From: Anastatus disparis
Lineage: Eukaryota; Arthropoda; Insecta; Hymenoptera; Eupelmidae
Length of the DNA: 64,000 nt
NCBI GenBank assembly: GCA_017163975.1
Contig: JAFFSR010000347.1
Location: 9,758,001-9,822,000 of the forward strand
Reading direction: 5' to 3'
This document shows, one piece after another, positions 34,166 to 45,760 of the stretch. The notes under the pieces were generated by a model that was given only the letters and a program-made list of their open reading frames with translations, had not been told where the DNA came from and did not search any database. Both the position numbers and the translations under genes were made by a program. The first letter of the stretch is position 1. Every line of letters begins with the position of its first letter.

Positions 34166-34558
34166 TTAACGGCAGGCCGGAGTAGAACCTGATACCGACC
34201 GAGTAACAATTGAGTTGTTTGTTATTTTCTCAAGTATTAATCGGTGTATCTTCAAAATAAAGGTTGATCGCAATAGATATTATTATTATGAATATCTATG
34301 CACAAGAAAAAAAAAATCTACCGATTTGTTTTTGAGAAAAGTAAGAAACGCCGAAGTAAAAGATTATGTTTATAATATTTTCGCGTTCCTTACTTTTCTC
34401 AAAAACAAAGCGATAGATTTTTTTTTTCTTGTGCATAAATATTTGTAATAATAATATCTATTGCGCTCAACCTTCAATTTGCAGATACACCGATTAATAC
34501 TTGAGTAAATAACAAAAATGCCAATTAGACAAGGACAGCGAATCCGGCCTGCTCTTAA
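34166..34558. mobile_element. Palindromic TTAA MITE, family C copy 2
   Basis: TTAA at both edges; starts CGGCAGGCCGGAGTAGAACC. It interrupts the right arm of the 32557-35204 element exactly at a TTAA that is intact in the left arm (33201-33204). Confidence 0.95.
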
Positions 34559-35326
34559 ATTTGCAATATCTCAGGTTCTACTTACTTAAATTTGAAAAAC
34601 CGGACAGATTCTTAAACTAAATCGAATTTCCTATCATTCTATATCAAAAATATAGAAATATTTTGTTTGCTAACCTATATCATTTCGTTATAAACAAACA
34701 AGATTCTGAAAAATTAAAAATTTTTTCTGCTTTAAATCATTCTAGCATATTTATTAACACTTGAAAGTAATATATAACAATTTATCATTAAAGCTGAGAC
34801 TCTGACATTTTTCAAACACATGTTGAACTTCAAAAAATATCAATTAGTAGTCGAGTTATAAGGTTTTTTACCAGGATGTTCCGCGCTTCCGCTACGTCTC
34901 TATGTTTTTTTGCAATATATCTGCCATATCTCTGGTTCTAATTATCGAATTGACATGCAACAAAAACGATTTTTTTTGTTTGTTTTATTAAAAAACAAGT
35001 TTTCACAGAGAAAATCACTGCATCTATTGTAGTTCATAAACTATAGCCATTTAAACAATCAATTTGTTTATAACAAATTACTCGACCACTTGCGCGAAAA
35101 GCAAGTTGCAAATTCAGATTCAGCAGCTCAAAATACATATAAATCACCTACTTGCTTGGTGGGAACTCTAACTTCATACGAAACCCTCTGGGCGCCTAGA
35201 CTATTAAGTTTAACTGTTTTTCCGTTTCAGACTTCACTCGAAAACTAATGAAAATTTTATATTTTTTTTATAGAATAGAATCGTTAACTCGTCCATAAAT
35301 CTATTGAGGCTTGCTCTTACTTTTGT

Positions 35327-35474
35327 TTAACCTTTTAAGGACGGGACTGGTCGATATATCGACCACCAATTTTATCAGGCACTCCACGTGATATATTTTT
35401 TCATTTTATGCACAAATATTGTTTAAAAAAAAAGTCGAATTTCAACGTCAAAATCCCCGTCCTTAAAAGGTTAA
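35327..35474. mobile_element. piggyBac-like MITE (148 bp)
   Basis: TTAA|CCTTTTAAGGACGGG at the left and CCCCGTCCTTAAAAGG|TTAA at the right: the TTAA target and CCTTT start fit piggyBac-type termini. A small inner palindrome GGTCGATATATCGACC lies next to the left end. Confidence 0.85.
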
Positions 35475-35870
35475 AAATATTTAATTTATTAATAATAACG
35501 AAAATTTAGATTGGACTAGAACAGAACTATTCGGCCACCTTTTGAGGATTTTATTTGATTCCATTCTAAAAATATTTTTTTTACAAACAATACTTATACT
35601 TTACGATATTTCGACAAATAAAAAACATTATAATAAAATAAAAATTTATTAGATAAATGATAATGGTTTTCAAATTATTAATATAAAATAAAATTCTGTT
35701 TGTTGAAATATAATATGAAAATCTATAAATAAATATTAAAAAATTGAATTTACATTTTTTTTGTTTATTTTACATTTAGTTCCAAAATTTCATCTTTAAA
35801 AATGAGGCCCCGCTTCAAAGTGAGGCCCGGGGCTTCAGCCTTCCTAGCTCCCCCCCTTAATCCAGCGTTG

Positions 35871-36450
35871 GACACAACTCGAGAAATATGAAAACACGCA
35901 ACTTTCTAAAAAAAATCTTGTAAATAGAATTTCTCACTTTAGAAAATTGATATCGTAAAAATCGAAAATCGTGCTCTATTTTTAGGTAAAAAACTATAAA
36001 TTTATGGTATTTTTTAGTGATTATTTAACGTTTTAGTATTAGCAATCTCATGGGAAACCGACTCTTGATTTTGGTTTTATAAGATTTTATAACATTACGG
36101 AATCGCAATTATAGATGGGCCAATTTTTTGTAAGTTTAACAACTGCGATTTGATTATACAAGTCTCAAGCTACGAAATAAGCCCTATAAAACTTCATTTC
36201 GTTAGATACGACACGAGAAATATGAAAACACACAACTGTCTCAAAAAAATCTTGTAAATACAATATCTGACGTTAGACTATGGATATCATGAAAATTGAA
36301 AATCGTGCGTTATTTTGAAGTGAAAAACTATATATTTATGGCATTTTTTAGCGAATATTAAGCGTTTTAGTTTTAACAATCTCATGAAAAAGATATTTTA
36401 ACATTATACAATCACAATTATAGATGGGCTACTTTTTCGTAAACTTAATA
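35871..36450 (-). repeat. 333-bp satellite, inverted array continued
   Basis: About one and two-thirds further inverted units after the hAT-ended block. The unit phase differs from where it stopped at 30505, so insertion was accompanied by loss of part of the array. Confidence 0.85.
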
Positions 36451-37200
36451 TTTTTTTTAACATTTCGTGCGCGAAACACACTCATGCTTGTTTTGCGTGT
36501 GCGAAACCTAATATTTTTTCATAATGTGCGAAACATGTACGCCATGTTGCTTTTTTTAGACAACAAGATTCACAATTGTTTTGTGGACTTAGCCTCAATA
36601 TTTATGTCATATAAGGTTATTTTGACAGGAAATTCGAAACAAAATTTTTTACTACCAAAAATAGAAAGGAGGAATTGTTTCATATGTAAAAGAGTGGTTA
36701 AATGATATTTTACAAAAAGATTTTACTTTCATCAATTATAAAGTTGATTTAAATAGTAAATATTTACTCATAATGTTTTTCACAGGTAGAATTGATGTAA
36801 AACATTTAGTCACTTTTAAAATATAATATATATCAGATATAAGAGTAACATATATATAACATATATGTCACTTTTACTATATAACATATATCATAGAATT
36901 AAAAAAAAATTCAATTTTTCAAGTATGAATCCTTAATTTTTTTTTAATTTTCTTGACAAAAAATTCAACTTTTTTGACAGTTGATTTCAGAAACTGTTCT
37001 AATGAACAACTAATAACTTTAGCTAGCCAACAATTAATTTAAAAAAATCTTCTAAATAATGAGCGTTTTAATTTGCTCTTTTGAATTTATTATAAATCAG
37101 AAATCTTCTCTAATAAGTAAATGTAAATAAAAGTTTTTATTCGCAAACATAAAAATATTTATTGTATTAATGAGACAGTTGTAAATATTTATGATTTATC
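36451..37200. other. AT-rich stretch, no gene seen
   Basis: The open frame at 36424-36705 has no family resemblance and starts within the satellite. Short TGCGCGAAAC words occur at 36465-36530. Confidence 0.4.
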
Positions 37201-37330
37201 ATTTATTTTTTATTATTTACTCGTCTAATTGTCACCCTCGCTACGCTCGGGTGACAAATTGACTCGTCTCGCTCCGCTCGGTAAGTAATCGCAAAAATAA
37301 TCGTGTTTCGCTCACGATGTGTTAAAAAAT
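37201..37330. repeat. GC-rich hairpins with CTCGCTACGCTCG core
   Basis: GTCACCCTCG CTACG CTCGGGTGAC (37231-37255) is a near-perfect hairpin with an outer TTTGTC/ATT pair. GACTCGTCTCGCTCCGCTCG and TCGTGTTTCGCTCACGAT follow. See the similar hairpin at 59409. Confidence 0.75.
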
Positions 37331-37949
37331 AGTATACGCAACACGAGCGCGGTACAGGTGATCCACGCACTCATCTAATAATAAATTTCTCGAATATAGA
37401 GCCTTACAAATCCACCACATTCGAGAAATTTACTAAACTCTACACTCTACTCTATTATAAAAAAAACGCACGTGTATACTTAAAGCAATCGTTAAAATCG
37501 ACAAAGGTCAATTTTCAATTAGGAAAAAGAAATACAAATTTCTTTCATTGAAAATATTTTTTTTATCTCTGTGTACTTTTATACTTTTGGTCGAGCTTTT
37601 GGTGTATTTCCTTTATTGGAAATTTCATACGTATTCTATTAGTTTCTAATGCATGTTTTTTTTTAAATTGAAGTAAAGAAGTATATAAAAACAAAAAAGC
37701 ATTAATTTATATAAGGATATTAAAAATCATTTGAAAATAATTACAATTTAGTCAATAATTTTAATTTAAAAAACATATTTTTAATTATGTGTAATTACTT
37801 AGAAATCTTGATGTTAAATAATTATCTTAGTATTATTTTGTAATAATGTTTGATAAAAATAATTTTTTAATATTCAATATATAATTTTGTAACAAAATAC
37901 AAAATGAAAATAAACTTGACTGATATAAAATTAATTTTGTTTAAAAATT
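37331..37949. other. AT-rich stretch, no gene seen
   Basis: Contains a CTCGAATATAG...CATTCGAGAAATT inverted pair at 37389-37432 and otherwise nothing recognisable. Confidence 0.4.
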
Positions 37950-38238
37950 ATCCCTACTAAAAAATCTCAAATGAGATCTCAAATGATACCTCGAATGAGA
38001 TCTCATGTCGAAATCTCATTTGACAATATTTTTTGTTGTGGCATGTTTAAAATCATCAGTTGGGAACTATTGTTGAAAAATTCAGATTTTGAAAATTTTT
38101 TAAAAATAGTCCCCAACTAATGATTTTAAACACGCCACAATAAAAAATATTGTCAAATGAGATTTTGGCATGAGATCTCATTTGAGGTATCATTTGAGAT
38201 CTCAGTTGAGGTCTCATTTGAGATTTTTTAGTACGGAT
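37950..38238. mobile_element. Palindromic element of the GAGATCTCA class
   Basis: ATCCCTACTAAAAAATCTCA at the left pairs with the right end GAGATTTTTTAGTACGGAT. Arms contain ATGAGATCTCA words and an inner pair TGGCATGTTTAAAATCATCA. It is the clearest bounded member of this class, about 289 bp. Confidence 0.88.
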
Positions 38239-38751
38239 ATTATTAAATAAATTGTTTATAATAAAAAATAAATGTAAGCACAAAAGTAAAAAATGGACTT
38301 GATTTAAAAATAATTCATTTCGAAATTTTATGGTATTAAATAAAAAGACATAAATAAATGTAATTTTTTTATTTTTAAAATTCAATACTTATTTTTATAA
38401 TAATAATAAATTTATCATTAAATGCTGATGTATATTCCTTAGATGTCGCACAATTAATATCAACTTTTACCATGTGTTGTAAAGTAATTATATTAGAGCA
38501 AAGATCAACTCGGCTATTATACTTTTCTGGTTGTTTAGCATTTCTATACAATTTTTTCTTCATACAATTCTAGTTGATCTTGTGTGATTGAGATTTTGCA
38601 GGAAATTTTCATTTTTGGTCAAATATACGTGATAAATAATTATAATTTCAAACATTTGATATACAATACCATGAAAATAAAATTGAAAATATATGAAATT
38701 GAAAATTATACGCATTCCATTAGATAAGATGAAATGTTAAAAAGTATTAAT
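38239..38751. other. AT-rich stretch, nothing firm
   Basis: The minus-strand frame at 38375-38563 shows no recognisable domain. Confidence 0.35.
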
Positions 38752-38752
38752 A

Positions 38753-38810
<58 letters not shown>

Positions 38811-38819
38811 TTTATTATT
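38752..38819. repeat. (ATT)n microsatellite
   Basis: About 20 near-perfect ATT units. Confidence 0.95.
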
Positions 38820-38953
38820 CTATAGATCAATATGACAGACGAACCTTTTTATTATATGAATTCAAAGAAATTTTTTATCATGTTCATAAAAAAAACTTGC
38901 ATTTATTTTAAATTCCAATTCACATTTGTTATCTTCTATAAAAATATATTTAA

Positions 38954-39338
38954 TTAAGAGTAGGCCAGATTCGCTGTCTTTGTCTAATTTAGTTTTCTGT
39001 TATTTCCTCAAATATTAAACGGTGTTTCTGTAAATTAAGAGTTGAGCGTAATAGGCATGATTACTATAAATATTTATACGTAAGGAAAAAAAATTCTATC
39101 GAATAGTTTTTGAGAAAAGTAAGGAACGCTGAGGTAAGAGATTATGTTTATAATATTCTCGCGTTCCTTACTTGTCTCAAAAATTATTCGATAGAATTTC
39201 TTTTCCTTACATATAAATATTTATAGTAATTATTGCGCTCAACTCTTAATTTACAGAAACACCGATTAATATTTGAGTAAATAACAAAAAACTCAATTTT
39301 TACTTGGTCGGTATCAGATTCTGCTCCGGCCTGCTCAA
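38954..39338. mobile_element. Palindromic TTAA MITE, family C copy 3
   Basis: Inverted copy of 21170-21551, starting TTAAGAGTAGGCCAGATTCG and ending TCTGCTCCGGCCTGCTCAA; the right TTAA has decayed to TCAA. More diverged than the other two copies. Confidence 0.88.
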
Positions 39339-39394
39339 CCCATCTTTTATTAATAACTGAAATAAATTTATGTTTGCTAATTTTAATCTAAATC

Positions 39395-40215
39395 TACACT
39401 GAGAAAAATAGATTATAACTTTAGTTATAGATAGTAATAAAAATTACTATATTTTATAGGAGAGCTGGGACATTTCTGCATTATAACGATTTTTATTACA
39501 TTTATAACAAATATTACTATAAATTTGATAAGGTTGGCAACAATCGTTTAAGAAATGAAACTATATCTTATTAGAAAAATTGCTATATTACACAGTAAAA
39601 ATTATGCTATAGTAAAATTTGTTATGACAGAGTAAAAATATTTGATATCTTATGTTGGAATTAATGTTATAAAAATAATAAATTTTATTATGCATATAAT
39701 AAATTTCATTATGCATATAATAAATTTTATTATGAATATAATAAATTTTACTATTTCAAATAGTAATGTCGAGTCGATGATCTGTAAATTTATTTCTAAC
39801 CTCAAAATTTTCTACCAAATTGAAAGTATAGTTGTGTAACATATGTAAACGATTCGAAATTTTATAAGTAACATGTCGTAATGGCGCAGTCGGTAACGTT
39901 CACGCTTTCCAGTCTTGAGGTCCCGGGTTATACTCCACTTCAGGTCCGTTTTTTTCTTAGGTAATTTATTTTTAAAAAATTAATATAATTAAAATTAATA
40001 ATTAAATTTAAAATTAAATGAATTTAAAAATTTCAATGTCAAATTTCGGGTACAAAAAAAAAAAAAATTTTTTTCTACATATCTGTTTTCATAAATTTTA
40101 CTATGTAATATAGTAAAATTTATTATAACGCAGAAATGTCCCACTCGTACTATATAATATAGTAATTTTTAATACAATCTATAGTTATATTTATTATAGG
40201 ATTTCTCTCAGTGTA
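39395..40215. mobile_element. TA-flanked TIR element (family D) with tRNA-like cassette
   Basis: TA|CACTGAGAAAAATAGATTAT at the left and TTTCTCTCAGTG|TA at the right. Sub-terminal repeats of TATAGTAAAATTTATTATA-type words fill both arms. A tRNA-like sequence lies near the centre. Short tandem words TTTCATTATGCATATAATAAA are at 39683-39748. No transposase. Confidence 0.85.
39875..39947 (+). other. tRNA-like sequence, Gly(TCC)-like
   Basis: AATGGCGCAGTCGGTAACG (box A), CACGCTTTCCAGTCTTG (anticodon arm with TCC), GTCCCGGGTTATACTCC (near box B). The D-arm and anticodon text is shared with 46248-46317. Acceptor pairing is poor. Confidence 0.7.
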
Positions 40216-40354
40216 TTATCTACATTCTAACCAATACTCTTGAACTATAACTACTAAAAATTAACATTTTATTTGAATTATTTGAACACTTTGGCAGCAT
40301 CGATAACTGTCACTGAAAATGGTAAGGTTTCAATCAATCGACAACAATTTATTT

Positions 40355-40592
40355 TTAATGATAATAATTATAATCTATGTGTAAGTACTTTATCTTGAAT
40401 AATACTTATATAACATGTTTGCTTTTTCTATAACCATTTATAATACTTCATTTAATAACATTCTTCTAATATTCATTATTACTATTTTATTAAATGAAAA
40501 AAATATAGATAGTTATCGACAAAGTTGAACATTTTATACAAATATTAATCTAAATAAAGTACTTGCACATAGATTAGATTTATTATCATTAA
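40355..40592. mobile_element. Possible short TTAA-flanked inverted repeat
   Basis: TTAATGATAATAATTATAAT and the complement of ATTAGATTTATTATCATTAA form the ends, and TCTATGTGTAAGTACTTTA pairs with TAAAGTACTTGCACATAGA. The ends do not resemble the other TTAA families. Confidence 0.5.
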
Positions 40593-42469
40593 AAGTAGAT
40601 CCTAAATTGTTCATATATCCTTTAAAAACAGATTAATAAAGGAAAAGTCAGTGACGCATATTCCATTCATTTATGCATGTTAATGGAATAGGCACATATC
40701 ATACAAAATTTTCTCTAGCTGCTATGGTATATAAATTTTTACAAATTACAAAATCAGTGGGAACAGATGCAGCGGACTCATTGAAAATTTATTTTAGTAT
40801 AAATGTAGTAAAATCAATAGAACTTTTAAAAGATGTCGGGAGTAGGAGTGAAAAATGTTAAATATGACAATTGCTCAAAAAATGTATAATATCACGATGA
40901 CCAAGGAAGTTATCTTTTGAGTAAACTTTGGCAATATTAATTTTATTATTTAACATTAGTTAAAGTTAAAAGTATAATTTGTTTGAACCTTATTTAAATT
41001 TAAATTTATAAATAATAAATAATAATACATAATACATTAATAATCTTACAATTAAAATTAAAAATATAAAAATACAATATGATTAAAAATAAAAAATAAA
41101 ACATATGAAAAATAAATATTCTTACTTTTTCACAATCAATCTCTTATTTCATTTTTATTTTTAAATTTATATTTTTGTTGATTTTAATAATAATAAATTT
41201 TTCCAAATGAACTGTACTCAATTTTTGTTTAGACCCCTTGCTTCAGAGTGATAAAATGTAGTACTATCTTTGTTCACTTCATTAATTTTATATCAATTTA
41301 TCCTTGTGATAAAACATTGGGCAGTTTGATAAAGCAAAACTTTTTAGATGAATTGGTTCAAATAGCAAATTGAACTAAACTTATTTTGCTTTAATTCTAA
41401 AAAAATGTACTCTATATTCTTTATTTCTATATTCTTTAAACTCTAAGAACTCTAAAAAATTATACTCTATATCATCTTCCGCTTAAGTCTAAGAACTCTA
41501 AGAAATTGTACTCTACTAATGCTAAGCAACTCTAAGCAATATGGCGACCGTTATCGACTAATTACATTTTTCGCTCAGCAATATGTCTGCGCTCTATAGC
41601 TCATCTCCCTTTTAATATAGGATTTTGCAGAAAAACTGTTTATTCTAAGCGTGATTCAATTTGAATTTTGAAATTAAATAAAGAAACTTTTAAAAATAGT
41701 ACATTTTAGGCAAATATTATACTATATTTTTGAAAAAAAATTTTTAAGTTGTCAATCTAGAAATATTTTATATACTAAATTATATTATCGAAATTGTATT
41801 ACTTATCGGTTTTTTTATTATTCATTTTAAAATATTCCGGAATATTTTAAATCTTATTTTAAATTTACTAAATTACTTGCCAGGCTCATAGATAAATATT
41901 TTATGATATTGTTATGAGTTAAAAAGTTCATAACATCTGTATTTTCTAAATTTATTGCTTAATTTACTATTTTATAGTACAATTTTTAAGAAGAGAATTC
42001 ATAAGTAAATGGCATAGAATTGTTACCACGTTCTAATTTGAAATATACAATAACAAATGAATATAGAGCGGAACTTCGCACTCTCGACAACTTCACACAA
42101 AAGGAATTTCTGTAAGCGGAAGTTAGTGATGTTTATACTAATAATTTTATTAAAAAAATCAAACTTTAACTCAATAATTATAATTTAATTATTTCATCAA
42201 TGATTTTTATTATTAAATTCTAAATTTATGATTTTATTTAGGCATATTATAATAAATCAAATCTCGTTTTTCTACAATCATATGATTCTATTCAACGCAC
42301 CAATCAAGTTCTTAGTATAAAATGTTTCACAACATCCGGCCATCGTTTTTTTAAAAGAGGAATACTTGACAAATAAAATAATATATCGAATTGTGTTTTT
42401 ATATAGTATGGTTCATACAGGAATAAACATTAACCACAATTCAGCGTACTGGAGCAAATTTTACCATCA
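40593..42469. other. 1.9-kb AT-rich stretch, no gene seen
   Basis: The 62-codon frame at 40673-40861 shows no family. At 41390-41550 the word CTCTAAGAACTCTAA recurs irregularly. Nothing else is structured. Confidence 0.4.
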
Positions 42470-43220
42470 TTAAGAGCAGGCCGAACTATCTGTCTTTGTC
42501 TAAAAGAGTTTTTTATCATTTGTCGAAACACCATCCGTTGTACACTGAGAGAAATTTGGCTATCCTACACTGACAACAAATATCACTCGTAGATTGCGAA
42601 CTATATTATAACCTTCAATTGGAATAATGAAAACATTCTATTTTCAAAATGAGAATCTCACAGTAAAGGTAAACATTGCATCGTCTCATTTCAACGATGT
42701 CAATGTTTCGTTGACATCGTTGAAATGAAATGATGCAATGTTTACTTTTGTCTCGACTTCGCTCGAATAAAAACAAAGTTTGTTAACGGGCTAATATGCA
42801 GATGTTAATCTATCGTTCACATCGCGTGAATTTAACGTATTTTCTTTTGGAACCTACGAAGGATATTTTATTTCAATGTAGTATAGCCAAATTTCTCTCC
42901 GTGTATCAAGAAAAAAATAGTTGCTCCCGCTAGATACTAGTATAATAAGTAAATTTTGTAATAACAATCAAATTATTTTATCGCGTAGTTTTTTAATAAT
43001 ATGAGACCTACTAACAAACTAGTATATAACCTATCTTTTTTGGTAGGTCACATATTATTCAAAAACTACATAATAAAATAATTTGATTGTTATTACAAAA
43101 TTTACTTATTATACTAATATCTAGCGGGGGCTACTATTTATTTGTTAATACAACGGATGGTGTTTATGTAAAGGATGAAAGACGCTATTAGACAAAGACT
43201 GATAGTTCGGCCCCCTGTCA
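42470..43220. mobile_element. Palindromic TTAA MITE, family B copy 3, with nested element
   Basis: Starts TTAAGAGCAGGCCGAACTATC; ends GATAGTTCGGCCCCC with a decayed TTAA. It is split by a TA-flanked family D element (42541-42905). The remaining parts match 52235-52623. Confidence 0.88.
42541..42905. mobile_element. TA-flanked TIR element, family D-like (365 bp)
   Basis: TACACTGAGAGAAATTTGGC at the left and GCCAAATTTCTCTCCGTGTA at the right. The inner pair AACGATGTCAATG / CATTGACATCGTT is near 42695-42725. Inserted in a family B MITE and therefore younger than it. Confidence 0.9.
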
Positions 43221-43465
43221 ATTGATCAAAGGCCACCAAATTGTTACATTGTAAGTATGTACAGCAGAGGAAACATCGTCACTTTCGGTGCCAAATCGGT
43301 ATGCAGCCAGAATCTCGGATTAGCTGCATGCACGTGCAGTCAGAAAGTATTGTGTTGTACTGTGCCGTGAGGTTTGAATGGTGAATTTTTAATCTTCGTA
43401 AATAATGCGTGATTAAGATTATAATAAAAAATTTTTCTTTTCTTTTGATTCTTCGCGTTTGAAGA

Positions 43466-43991
43466 TTAAGAGGCCGTCGGAAATATTTGCCGCATGGGGG
43501 CGCTGCAGGTGAGAAAAGAATATTAAATATTTTTTATACACGCATTTACAATTTATTAAGACAATAATATACTTCTGATGTTGTGAGTAACTCTTGCCAT
43601 ATATATGTAGGATAATTATCGACGCTAATCTTATTTGAAAAGTCTGAAATATTTTTGTAAAGCGAAAAATGCTGCGCGTAATAGAGCCAATGTAAACATA
43701 TGTATTTTTCTTTAGTGCGACAAAGAAAGTAATACTGAAGAATGATGAATACATATGCTCACGCCGGCTCTATCTCGCGCTGCATTTTTCGCTTTACAAC
43801 AATATTTTAGACTTTTCAAATAAGATTAACATCGATAATTATTCTACACATATATGGCTAGAGTTATTGACAAAATTAGAGGTATATTATTGTTTCAGTA
43901 AATTGTAAATCGCTGTGTGAAAATTATTTTACATTTTTCTCTCACCTGACCGCAGCGCCCCATGCGGCAAATAGTCCCGACCACCTCTTAA
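43466..43991. mobile_element. Palindromic TTAA MITE, family H (526 bp)
   Basis: TTAAGAGGCCGTCGGAAATA at the left and CCCGACCACCTCTTAA at the right. Long arms pair, for example GCCGCATGGGGGCGCTGC with GCAGCGCCCCATGCGGC, and GTAAAGCGAAAAATGC with its complement near 43785. Minus-strand frame 43419-43754 is a by-product. Confidence 0.92.
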
Positions 43992-45283
43992 TGTGCATAC
44001 TTATAAAACTAAAATCTTATTTCGTTTTCAAGTCGACATTTTTCTCTTAGCTAAATAAAAAGAGATAGAATATTTAATTTATTTTTATCAAGTTCGCGAT
44101 TTCTGTCTAACCAATATAAGTTTTTTTCATCTTATATCGACGGCTGAGAGGAATAACCCCGTAACTCGGCAAAGATTTCAAAAAACGCCGTAAAATAATG
44201 GGACATTGAAGCCACGAGTATCTTATACTATTTTATAGCTTGAGTGATATAAATTCGCCATATATAAATCTATACGAATAAAAAACAATAACAAACACTA
44301 TGCACTTCACGAATGATAATTCAAAAAATAAAAACGAAAACTGTAAAAAAGTAAGTACTAGGAATTCCGTGAATGATAAATCAAAAAAAAAGAAAGCGAA
44401 AAGTATATATGAACCAAAACTAAACACTCCGTGAATGATGAATCGAAAAAGATTTTTAAAAAATTATAATTTTAAAAATATACTTAAAATAATTTTAATC
44501 AATATAATTGATATCATGTGAAATTGTTTATTAGAATCATCTTTTATAAAGTCATAAATTTAAATTTTGTTTCACGTATGTATTAGCATCGTAGGAGCGG
44601 TAAGGAGGTAATTTATGTATAGTATAGCAATAGCAACCGTGCGTAGTAAATGGGGGTTCCCCGGAGCATTTTATAATACAACGCCGAAATGACTATACCT
44701 TTTCGCTTTGCATTTCATGCAACTATCAATTTTAGTCTTACTCGTATTTTACTTGCTTATAAATGTTATTTAATTTAAAATTTTTAATATAAACGAGTTG
44801 CAATAATTTACACCTTATAATTATAAATGAAAACTCTATAAAATAATCAAGATATCAAATTATTGCTTATTATCTTGACGTTCCTTGTTGATCAAGTTTT
44901 AAGGCACATTTAAAACTAGTCTATCTTTATTGAACTGTATTGAAATGTTAAAAATTGTTCACAGTTCTTTTTTTTCACTGTTAGAAAATTGGCTTTTTTT
45001 TCCCGGGAAAGCGTGGCCAAAGTGCGAATTTATGTCATGCAGTGCTATAAAATAAATTATTTCCAAGCTTGGTTTTAAGCATGGTGTTTGCCTGTTTTGG
45101 GCAATAATCTTGCCCAAACAAACAAAGCCGCATGCTCAAAGTCACTGTCGAGCAGCACACCTTCTGAAAAAATTTTAATATCGCCTGTTATAGTAAGTAA
45201 TTTCGCCCAAAAGTGTCTAGCAATTTGCCTAAACACCGAGTGGCGCGTCGGTACTGCTTTTGGGTCAGCTGCTTTCCTAGAGT
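43992..45283. other. 1.3-kb stretch, unassigned
   Basis: 45000-45280 is more balanced in composition and open in places on both strands (plus frame 45088-45294 among them), but I recognise no family. At 44233-44427 the word CGTGAATGATAAATC recurs three times. This may be unique sequence or an old element. Confidence 0.4.
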
Positions 45284-45760
45284 TTTTTCAGTGAAGGATT
45301 CTGAAATGATTCTATGTCCGGGGTATTATTCTTTTAAAAATAATACTTTAAAGTCTTTCATAAATAATTTACGCAATATTACAGAATCCTTTCAATGAAA
45401 GAATTCCGTAAGAATGATATGGATTATTTATAAAATATTTTATTGTATTATTTTTAAAAGGCATACACCCCAGACGTAGAATCATTACAGAATTCTTACC
45501 ATGGAAGAATCTTGAAATGATTCATGAATTTTTTTGGTAATAATCCATGAATCTTTTTATAAATCTTCCGCTGAAAGGATTCTGTAAGAATGATATGAAT
45601 TATTTATAAAATATTTTATTGTATTATTTATAAAAGGAATATATCCCGAACATAGAATTATTACAGAATTTTTAAAGAGTTCATAAATTTTTTTGGTAAT
45701 AATTATAAATCTTTTCATACATCTTCCGTTGGAAGGATTCTCTAGACATGTTTTATTTAA
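45284..45760. repeat. Fragments of the 176-bp repeat unit
   Basis: GATTCTATGTCCGGGGTATT at 45308 and inverted pieces (CAGACGTAGAATCATTACAG, AACATAGAATTATTACAG) match the array at 27881-28690. They border the family D foldback element on its left. Confidence 0.75.

Larger units (their letters stand above)
32557..35204. mobile_element. Large inverted-repeat element with ~700-bp arms
   Basis: TAGTCTGGGCGCCCAGAGGG at the left is matched by the inverted right end (CCCTCTGGGCGCCTAGACTA). The arms (32557-33265 plus 33483-33515, against 34085-34165 plus 34559-35204) stay colinear once the two inserted MITEs are taken out. No coding sequence remains. Confidence 0.88.
31845..35870. mobile_element. hAT-type element, much rearranged
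   Basis: CAGGGCCGGATTAAGAAATT at the left and the complement of CTTAATCCAGCGTTG at the right have the CAGGG...GGATTAAG form of hAT termini, followed on both sides by GGCCC-rich sequence. A hAT dimerisation-domain fragment lies near the left end. No 8-bp target duplication is visible (ATTTCGGT against GACACAAC), so at least one end may have been rearranged. Most of the interior is other elements: a 2.6-kb inverted repeat, two TTAA MITEs, a palindrome and a piggyBac-like MITE. Confidence 0.7.

Noticed and set aside
34215..34448. 77-codon frame
   Set aside because: Entirely inside the palindromic family C MITE; the counterpart frame at 21363-21557 is the same artefact.
40673..40861. 62-codon plus-strand frame
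   Set aside because: No recognisable domain, AT-rich composition, no promoter or splice signal.
43419..43754. 111-codon minus-strand frame
   Set aside because: Lies in one arm of the palindromic family H MITE and ends outside it.
45088..45398. Coding remnant at 45.1-45.4 kb
   Set aside because: Both strands are open in places and composition is more balanced, but no family could be recognised, so no gene is called.
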